DNA of 64,000 nucleotides from Mycobacterium ahvazicum. GTDB taxonomy: Bacteria; Actinomycetota; Actinomycetes; Mycobacteriales; Mycobacteriaceae. Where the stretch lies: the NCBI RefSeq assembly GCF_900176255.2, contig NZ_FXEG02000002.1:1984001-2048000 (forward strand). The letters are read 5' to 3'. Made by a program: the position numbers and the translations under genes. A model generated the notes under the pieces. That model saw nothing but the letters and a program-made list of their open reading frames with translations, made no database searches and had not been told where the DNA came from. Positions 57,812 to 64,000 of the stretch are shown one piece after another. Position 1 is the stretch's first letter, and each line of letters opens with the position of its first letter.

Positions 57812-60523
57812 GTGCCCGTCGCGACCACAATTCCCAGCCAGGAACAGACCAAGCCGACACTGATGTTGCTGGACGGCAATTCGCTGGCTTTCCGGGCCTT
57901 CTACGCGCTACCCGCGGAGAATTTCAAGACCCGCGGCGGCCTGACCACCAACGCGGTCTACGGCTTCACCGCCATGCTGATCAACTTGCTGCGCGACGAG
58001 GCGCCGACGCACATCGCCGCGGCGTTCGACGTCTCGCGTCAGACGTTCCGGCTGGAGCGCTACCCGGAGTACAAGGCCGGCCGGTCGGAGACGCCCGACG
58101 AGTTCCGCGGCCAGATCGACATCACCAAGGAAGTGCTGGGCGCGCTGGGCATCACGGTGCTCGCCGAGCCGGGCTTCGAAGCCGACGACCTGATCGCGAC
58201 GCTGGCCACCCAGGCGGAGAACGAGGGCTACCGGGTCCTGGTGGTCACCGGCGACCGTGACTCCCTGCAACTGGTCAGCGACGACGTGACGGTGCTCTAT
58301 CCGCGCAAGGGCGTGAGCGAACTCACCCGCTTCACACCGGACGCGGTCGTCGAGAAGTACGGGCTGACGCCTGCCCAGTACCCCGACTTCGCCGCGCTGC
58401 GTGGCGATCCCAGCGACAACCTGCCCGGCATCCCGGGCGTGGGGGAGAAGACCGCGTCCAAGTGGATCGTCGAGTACGGGTCGCTGCAGGGTCTGGTCGA
58501 CAACGTCGACTCGGTGCGAGGCAAGGTCGGCGACGCGCTGCGGGCGCACTTGGCCAACGTCATCCGCAACCGCGAGCTCACCGACCTCGTTAAAGACGTG
58601 CCGCTGGCGCAAACCCCGGACACGCTGCGGATGCTGCCATGGGATCGCGACCAGATCCACCGGCTCTTCGACGACCTCGAGTTCCGGGTGCTGCGCGACC
58701 GGCTGTTCGAAACGCTGGCCTCGGTGGACCCCGAAGTCGACGAGGGATTCGACGTGCGCGGCGGCGCGCTCGAACCCGGTCAGCTGGCCGTGTGGCTGGC
58801 CGAACACAGCTCCGGCAAGCGGTTCGGCCTGGCCGTCGTCGGCACCCACCTGGCCTACGACGCCGACGCCACCGCGCTGGCGATCGTGTCCGCCGATGGC
58901 GAGGGTCGCTACATCGACACCTCGACGCTGGATCCCGACGACGAAGCGGCACTGGCGTCCTGGCTCGCCGATCCCGGCCCGCCCAAGGCCCTGCACGAAG
59001 CCAAGCTGGCGATGCACGACCTCGCCGGGCGGGGCTGGACGCTGGCCGGCGTGACCTCCGACACCGCGCTGGCGGCCTACCTGGTGCGGCCCGGGCAGCG
59101 CAGCTTCTCCCTCGACGATCTGTCGCTGCGCTATCTGCGCCGCGAACTGCGCGCTGAAACGGCTGAGCAGCAACAGCTTTCGCTTCTCGACGATTCCGAC
59201 GGCGTGGACGACCAGGCGGTGCAGACGCTGATCCTGCGCGCCGTGGCGGTGCTGGATCTGGCCGATGCGCTGGACGAAGAGCTGGCCCGGATCAACTCCA
59301 CCGCGCTGCTCGAGGGCATGGAGCTGCCGGTGCAACGCGTGCTGGCCGGGCTCGAGCACGTCGGCATCGCGGTGGATCTACCGAAACTGTCCGAGCTGCA
59401 AAGCGATTTCGCGCACCAGATCCGCGACGCGGCCGAAGCGGCCTACGAGGTGATCGGCAAGCAGATCAACCTGGGCTCGCCAAAACAGTTGCAGACGGTG
59501 CTCTTCGACGAACTGGGCATGCCGAAGACCAAGCGCACCAAGACCGGCTACACCACCGACGCGGACGCCCTGCAGTCGCTGTTCGACAAGACGGGCCATC
59601 CGTTCCTGCAGCATCTGCTGGCCCACCGGGACGCCACCCGGCTCAAGGTCACCGTCGACGGGTTGCTGAATTCGGTGGCCTCCGACGGGCGCATCCACAC
59701 CACGTTCAACCAGACCATCGCCGCGACGGGCCGGTTGTCGTCGACCGAGCCGAATCTGCAGAACATTCCGATCCGCACCGAGGCGGGCCGGCGCATCCGC
59801 GACGCGTTCGTGGTGGGCGATAGCTATGCCGAGCTGATGACCGCCGACTACAGCCAGATCGAGATGCGGATCATGGCGCATCTGTCGCAGGACGCGGGCC
59901 TGATCGAGGCGTTCAACACCGGCGAAGACCTGCACTCGTTCGTCGCTTCTCGGGCCTTCGGGGTGCCGATCGAGGAGGTGACGCCCGAGCTGCGCCGCCG
60001 GGTCAAGGCGATGTCTTACGGGTTGGCCTACGGATTGAGCGCCTACGGGTTGGCCGCCCAGCTCAAGATCTCGACAGAAGAAGCCAAAGACCAGATGGAC
60101 CAGTACTTTGCCCGGTTCGGCGGCATCCGCGACTACCTGCGCGACGTCGTCGAACAGGCCCGCAAGGACGGCTACACCTCCACGGTGTTCGGCCGCCGGC
60201 GCTACCTGCCCGAACTGGACAGCAGCAACCGCAACGTGCGCGAGGCCGCCGAACGGGCGGCACTCAACGCGCCGATCCAGGGCAGCGCGGCCGACATCAT
60301 CAAGGTGGCGATGATCGAGGTCGACAAGGCGATCAAAGAGGCCGGGCTGAAATCCCGGATGTTGTTGCAAGTACACGACGAATTGCTGTTCGAAATCGCG
60401 CCCGGCGAGCGGGAACAGGTCGAGAAGCTGGCGCGCGACAAGATGGGCTCCGCCTACTCGCTGGACGTCCCGCTCGAGGTTTCCGTCGGCTACGGCCGCT
60501 CCTGGGACGCCGCCGCGCACTAG
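57812..60523 (+). CDS. polA: DNA polymerase I PolA
   Basis: 903 residues: an N-terminal 5'-nuclease domain (LLDGNSLAFRAFYALP, GFEADDLIATLA, GDRDSLQLV, DNLPGIPGVGEKTA), a central degenerate 3'-5' exonuclease-like domain, and the polymerase domain with motif A ADYSQIEMRIMAHLS, motif B RRRVKAMSYGLAYGLSAYG and motif C LLQVHDELLFE. The proofreading acidic residues are not evident, as in other mycobacterial PolA. An ATG at 57794 is possible, but the promoter position and the M. tuberculosis length (904) favour the GTG. Confidence 0.96.
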   Translation: MPVATTIPSQEQTKPTLMLLDGNSLAFRAFYALPAENFKTRGGLTTNAVYGFTAMLINLLRDEAPTHIAAAFDVSRQTFRLERYPEYKAGRSETPDEFRGQIDITKEVLGALGITVLAEPGFEADDLIATLATQAENEGYRVLVVTGDRDSLQLVSDDVTVLYPRKGVSELTRFTPDAVVEKYGLTPAQYPDFAALRGDPSDNLPGIPGVGEKTASKWIVEYGSLQGLVDNVDSVRGKVGDALRAHLANVIRNRELTDLVKDVPLAQTPDTLRMLPWDRDQIHRLFDDLEFRVLRDRLFETLASVDPEVDEGFDVRGGALEPGQLAVWLAEHSSGKRFGLAVVGTHLAYDADATALAIVSADGEGRYIDTSTLDPDDEAALASWLADPGPPKALHEAKLAMHDLAGRGWTLAGVTSDTALAAYLVRPGQRSFSLDDLSLRYLRRELRAETAEQQQLSLLDDSDGVDDQAVQTLILRAVAVLDLADALDEELARINSTALLEGMELPVQRVLAGLEHVGIAVDLPKLSELQSDFAHQIRDAAEAAYEVIGKQINLGSPKQLQTVLFDELGMPKTKRTKTGYTTDADALQSLFDKTGHPFLQHLLAHRDATRLKVTVDGLLNSVASDGRIHTTFNQTIAATGRLSSTEPNLQNIPIRTEAGRRIRDAFVVGDSYAELMTADYSQIEMRIMAHLSQDAGLIEAFNTGEDLHSFVASRAFGVPIEEVTPELRRRVKAMSYGLAYGLSAYGLAAQLKISTEEAKDQMDQYFARFGGIRDYLRDVVEQARKDGYTSTVFGRRRYLPELDSSNRNVREAAERAALNAPIQGSAADIIKVAMIEVDKAIKEAGLKSRMLLQVHDELLFEIAPGEREQVEKLARDKMGSAYSLDVPLEVSVGYGRSWDAAAH

Positions 60524-60549
60524 AAGCGCTCACCAGAAGAAGGAGTGGC

Positions 60550-60996
60550 ATGAACGCCGCCTGGATCATCCCGTTCATCATCCTGGGTGGTGCGCTTCAG
60601 ACCTGCGGTGCCGCCATGAACGGCCAGCTCTACAAGCACATGATCAACCCGTGGCTCGCGTCGGCGATCTCGTTCGCGGTCATTACCGTTTTCTTCGTCG
60701 CCGCGTTCCTGTTGATGCCGAAACCGCTGCCCACCGCCCGGGACATCGCGTCGATGCCGTGGTGGGCTGTGATCGGTGGCCTGGTCGGAGCGGTTCAGGT
60801 CTATGCCGGCCTGACGCTGGTCAACCGGGTCGGCGCCGGCACCTTCATGGCCTTCACCGTCACGTCAGCGCTCATCATGTCGCTGCTTCTCGACCATTTC
60901 GGCTGGTTACGGCTGGATCATCATCCGATCACGCTGCCGCGGGCCATGGGCGGACTGCTGATGGTGGGCGGAGTGGTGCTGATCGCCAAGTTCTGA
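60550..60996 (+). CDS. YdcZ/DUF606-type DMT-family transporter
   Basis: 148 residues with four to five membrane helices: WIIPFIILGGALQTCGAAMNGQLYKHMINPWLASAISFAVITVFFVAAF, WWAVIGGLVGAVQVYAGLTLVNRVGAGTFMAFTVTSALIMSLLLDHFGWL, and a GGLLMVGGVVLI end. This is the half-size DMT (DUF606) pattern. AGAAGGAG precedes the ATG; it follows polA by 26 bp. M. tuberculosis lacks a gene here. Confidence 0.85.
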   Translation: MNAAWIIPFIILGGALQTCGAAMNGQLYKHMINPWLASAISFAVITVFFVAAFLLMPKPLPTARDIASMPWWAVIGGLVGAVQVYAGLTLVNRVGAGTFMAFTVTSALIMSLLLDHFGWLRLDHHPITLPRAMGGLLMVGGVVLIAKF

Positions 60997-61233
60997 CCAG
61001 GCGACTGGCGCAGCCGTCCCGACCGCAGGCCCGGCGAGTTTTCGGGACCTGCACGATGACAACAATCGACGTCAAATTCGGGGTTGCGCGAAGGGTGCCG
61101 CGGGCCGAATATTAGGCGTGGCTGACGTGGCGCGCCGGTCGAGTTTGTCCAGCGTGTGCCCTGTCGAGTAGCCTTATCAGTTAAATCCCAGTTTTATCCC
61201 TACGACCCAACCTGTCCGGAGCACCCCAACAAT

Positions 61234-62679
61234 ATGCCGAGTCCCGCCGTCACCTCGCCGCAAGTAGCCGTCAACGACATTGGCTCGAGCGAGGACTTTC
61301 TCGCCGCAATAGACAAAACGATCAAGTACTTCAACGATGGCGACATCGTCGAAGGCACGATCGTCAAAGTGGACCGGGACGAGGTGCTCCTCGATATCGG
61401 CTACAAGACCGAAGGGGTCATCCCCGCCCGCGAACTGTCCATCAAGCACGATGTCGACCCCAACGAGGTCGTTACCGTGGGCGATGAGGTAGAGGCCCTT
61501 GTTCTCACCAAGGAGGACAAAGAAGGCCGTCTGATCCTGTCCAAGAAGCGCGCGCAGTACGAGCGCGCCTGGGGCACCATCGAAGCGCTCAAGGAAAAGG
61601 ACGAGGCCGTCAAGGGCACCGTCATCGAGGTCGTCAAGGGCGGCCTGATCCTCGACATCGGCCTGCGCGGCTTCCTGCCCGCCTCGCTGGTCGAGATGCG
61701 CCGGGTGCGCGATCTGCAGCCGTACATCGGCAAGGAGATCGAAGCCAAGATCATCGAGCTGGACAAGAACCGCAACAACGTGGTGCTGAGCCGCCGTGCC
61801 TGGCTGGAGCAGACCCAGTCCGAGGTGCGCAGCGAGTTCCTCAACCAGCTGCAGAAGGGCACCATCCGCAAGGGTGTGGTCTCGTCGATCGTCAACTTCG
61901 GCGCGTTCGTCGATCTCGGCGGTGTCGACGGCCTGGTGCACGTCTCCGAATTGTCTTGGAAGCACATCGATCATCCGTCCGAGGTCGTGCAGGTCGGCGA
62001 CGAGGTCACCGTCGAGGTGCTCGACGTCGACATGGACCGCGAGCGGGTTTCGTTGTCGCTCAAGGCGACTCAGGAAGACCCGTGGCGCCACTTCGCCCGC
62101 ACCCATGCCATCGGGCAGATCGTTCCTGGCAAGGTGACCAAGCTGGTGCCGTTCGGCGCGTTCGTGCGTGTCGAGGAGGGCATCGAAGGTCTGGTGCACA
62201 TCTCGGAGCTGGCCGAGCGTCACGTCGAGGTGCCCGACCAGGTGGTCGCAGTCGGCGACGACGCGATGGTCAAGGTCATCGACATCGACCTGGAGCGCCG
62301 CCGAATTTCGTTGTCGCTCAAGCAGGCCAACGAGGACTACACCGACGAGTTCGACCCCGCCAAGTACGGCATGGCCGACAGCTACGACGAGCAGGGCAAC
62401 TACATCTTCCCCGAGGGCTTCGACTCCGAAACCAACGAGTGGATAGAAGGCTTCGACACTCAGCGCAACGAGTGGGAGGCCCGCTACGCCGAGGCCGAGC
62501 GCCGGCACAAGATGCACACCGCGCAGATGGAGAAGTTCGCCGCTGCCGAAGCAGCCGGGCACGCCGACAGCGATCACGCGCCGGGCAACGGTGCGTCCTC
62601 GCCGAAGGAGGCGGGCGGCTCGCTCGCCAGCGACGCTCAGCTGGCCGCGCTGCGCGAAAAACTCGCCGGCAACGCCTAA
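61234..62679 (+). CDS. rpsA: 30S ribosomal protein S1
   Basis: 481 residues with four S1 RNA-binding repeats, each with the GxIVxGxVxxVxxxGxxVxL pattern (for example KGVVSSIVNFGAFVDLGGVDGLVHVSEL and PGKVTKLVPFGAFVRVEEGIEGLVHISEL), and a variable polar C-terminal tail ending REKLAGNA. It binds mRNA on the small subunit. The ATG at 61234 matches the usual N-terminus; upstream in-frame codons look untranslated. TAGCCT about 75 bp upstream is a possible -10 box. Confidence 0.97.
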   Translation: MPSPAVTSPQVAVNDIGSSEDFLAAIDKTIKYFNDGDIVEGTIVKVDRDEVLLDIGYKTEGVIPARELSIKHDVDPNEVVTVGDEVEALVLTKEDKEGRLILSKKRAQYERAWGTIEALKEKDEAVKGTVIEVVKGGLILDIGLRGFLPASLVEMRRVRDLQPYIGKEIEAKIIELDKNRNNVVLSRRAWLEQTQSEVRSEFLNQLQKGTIRKGVVSSIVNFGAFVDLGGVDGLVHVSELSWKHIDHPSEVVQVGDEVTVEVLDVDMDRERVSLSLKATQEDPWRHFARTHAIGQIVPGKVTKLVPFGAFVRVEEGIEGLVHISELAERHVEVPDQVVAVGDDAMVKVIDIDLERRRISLSLKQANEDYTDEFDPAKYGMADSYDEQGNYIFPEGFDSETNEWIEGFDTQRNEWEARYAEAERRHKMHTAQMEKFAAAEAAGHADSDHAPGNGASSPKEAGGSLASDAQLAALREKLAGNA

Positions 62680-62685
62680 CTCTCG

Positions 62686-63900
62686 ATGCTGCGCATCGGG
62701 TTGACCGGTGGCATCGGCGCCGGGAAATCGGCGCTGTCCGCCACGTTCGCGGAATGCGGTGGGATCATCGTCGACGGCGACGTCATCTCCCGGGAGGTTG
62801 TCCAGCCAGGCACCCCGGGGTTGGCGTCGCTCGTCGAGGCGTTTGGTGAGGACATCCTGCAGCCGGACGGATCGTTGGATCGTCCGGCCTTGGCCGCCAA
62901 GGCTTTTGCCGACGACGAGGCTCGCCAGAAGCTGAATTCGATCGTTCATCCGCTGGTGGGCAAGCGGCGCGAGGAGATCATCGCCTCGGTGCCGGAGGAC
63001 TCGGTCGTCGTCGAGGACATTCCGCTGCTGGTGGAATCCGGTATGGCGCCGCTGTTTCCGTTGGTGATCATCGTGCACGCCGACGTGGAACTACGGGTGC
63101 GCCGACTGGTCGAGCAGCGCGGCATGTCCGAGGACGACGCCCGTGCCCGGATCGCAGCTCAGGCCAACGACGAGCAGCGTGAGGCCGTCGCCGACATCTG
63201 GCTCGATAACTCCGGCAGTCAAGAGGATTTGGTCAAGCGGGCCCATGAGGTGTGGAACGACCGAATTGTGCCGTTCGCGCACAATCTGGCCGAGCGGCGG
63301 TTCGTGCGCGCACCGGCACGCGTGGTGCCGGCCGATCCGACCTGGCCGGACCAGGCGCGCCGCATCGTCAACCGGCTGTCGGTGTCGTGCGGCCAGAAGG
63401 CGTTGCGCGTCGACCACATCGGATCGACCGCGGTGCCCGAGTTCGACGCCAAAGACGTGATCGACATCCAGATCACCGTTGAATCACTCGCGGTGGCAGA
63501 TGAACTCACCGAGGTCTTGCTCGCGGCTGGCTACCCGCGCATCGAGCATATCGAGCAGGACGACGTCAAGGCCGACGCGCGCAGCACGGTCAGCGATTAC
63601 GACCACAGCGACGATCCGACATTGTGGCGCAAGCGCATTCATGCTTCGGCCGATCCCGGACGCCCCACCAATGTGCACATCAGGGTGGCCGGCTGGCCCA
63701 ATCAGCAGTTCGCATTGTTATTCGTCGACTGGCTGGCCGCCAACCCCGGGGAACGGGCTACCTACCTGGCCGTCAAACACGCGGCTGAAAAGCCCGCCGA
63801 CGGCGACACGGCGATCTACGTCGAGGCCAAGGAACCATGGTTTGCCGACGCCTACCGCCGGGCCTGGGAGTGGGCGGATTTCACCGGCTGGCGGCCTTAG
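62686..63900 (+). CDS. coaE: dephospho-CoA kinase CoaE with C-terminal GrpB domain
   Basis: 404 residues. The first 200 are the kinase that phosphorylates dephospho-CoA: P-loop LTGGIGAGKSALS, IIVDGDVISREVVQPG, IPLLVESG. The last 200 form a GrpB/UPF0157 domain (VRVDHIGSTAVPEFDAKDVIDIQITVE ... RIHASADPGRPTNVHIRVAG), the fusion usual for mycobacteria (407 residues in M. tuberculosis). It starts 6 bp after rpsA, probably in one operon. Confidence 0.96.
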   Translation: MLRIGLTGGIGAGKSALSATFAECGGIIVDGDVISREVVQPGTPGLASLVEAFGEDILQPDGSLDRPALAAKAFADDEARQKLNSIVHPLVGKRREEIIASVPEDSVVVEDIPLLVESGMAPLFPLVIIVHADVELRVRRLVEQRGMSEDDARARIAAQANDEQREAVADIWLDNSGSQEDLVKRAHEVWNDRIVPFAHNLAERRFVRAPARVVPADPTWPDQARRIVNRLSVSCGQKALRVDHIGSTAVPEFDAKDVIDIQITVESLAVADELTEVLLAAGYPRIEHIEQDDVKADARSTVSDYDHSDDPTLWRKRIHASADPGRPTNVHIRVAGWPNQQFALLFVDWLAANPGERATYLAVKHAAEKPADGDTAIYVEAKEPWFADAYRRAWEWADFTGWRP

Positions 63901-63903
63901 CTG

Positions 63904-64000
63904 CTACGTCGGCAGCGGCGCTCCACATTGCAGCGCACCGTTATTCGGGTCGGAATTGCCGGGTGTCGGCCGGACCATTTGGTCGGCCTGAACGAAAACG
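63904..64000 (-). CDS. partial ORF, C-terminal end of an unidentified protein
   Basis: The last 31 codons are visible, ending DPNNGALQCGAPLPT and a TAG, convergent on coaE with a 3-bp gap. The composition (Pro, Asn, Gly, one Cys) would fit an exported protein. The rest lies outside the window. Confidence 0.5.
   Translation of the reverse strand, partial: VFVQADQMVRPTPGNSDPNNGALQCGAPLPT

Overview
The window is a mycobacterial chromosome segment: high GC, many GTG/TTG starts, and 4-bp ATGA/GTGA stop-start overlaps. Gene order follows the M. tuberculosis block bioB (Rv1589) to coaE (Rv1631) almost gene for gene: bioB-bsaP, nrtR/nadABC, hisDCBHA-impA-hisFI, chaA, bcpB, trpE-(Rv1610)-trpCBA-lgt, pykA, tesB, cydABDC, cya, pdtaR, polA, rpsA, coaE. 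It is not M. tuberculosis. A zinc alcohol dehydrogenase follows nadC, a Ser/Thr kinase with an extracellular TPM-like domain follows hisI, a YdcZ-type transporter lies between polA and rpsA, and a 12.6-kb island sits beside cya. A non-tuberculous Mycobacterium fits best; the species cannot be fixed from this sequence.

Layout. 0-2.4 kb: unassigned membrane proteins on the minus strand. 2.5-4.5 kb: biotin synthase, its auxiliary protein and a membrane protein. 4.5-11.8 kb: a lipase, then the NAD de novo operon nadABC facing its NrtR regulator across a palindromic operator. 11.8-18.4 kb: histidine operon. 18.4-21.6 kb: kinase, cation antiporter, peroxiredoxin. 21.7-28.7 kb: tryptophan operon running into lgt. 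28.7-33.5 kb: small membrane proteins, pyruvate kinase, thioesterase, a DUF2156 protein. 33.5-42.1 kb: cytochrome bd genes, an HdeD-like protein and the adenylyl cyclase, all leftward. 55.2-64 kb: core genes again.

The accessory part is the island at 42538-55175. It is integrated in the 3' end of a tRNA-Leu gene, with a 25-bp duplicated core, a tyrosine integrase beside the tRNA, an excisionase-like and a repressor-like gene, and a leftward replication/head operon: RepA-like ATPase, small proteins, Mu-I-like protease, decoration protein, major capsid protein, scaffold-like protein. I found no portal, terminase, tail or lysis gene. This resembles the small phiRv1/phiRv2 elements and capsid-encoding phage satellites more than a complete prophage. 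Its left third is AT-richer cargo: a TIR-domain protein, and a tightly coupled pair of a DUF3696-type ATPase and a PIN-domain nuclease. I read these as candidate anti-phage modules, and the ATPase-PIN pair is the most promising undescribed system here.

Four details appear from direct reading: helically phased 8-bp arm-type repeats on both sides of the att core; a one-base frameshift in the capsid protease at a run of six C; a promoter-plus-terminator cassette antisense to a replication-module gene; and many genes whose start codon lies 6-8 nt after a [TG]ANNNT element, which points to leaderless transcripts and helped to choose starts.
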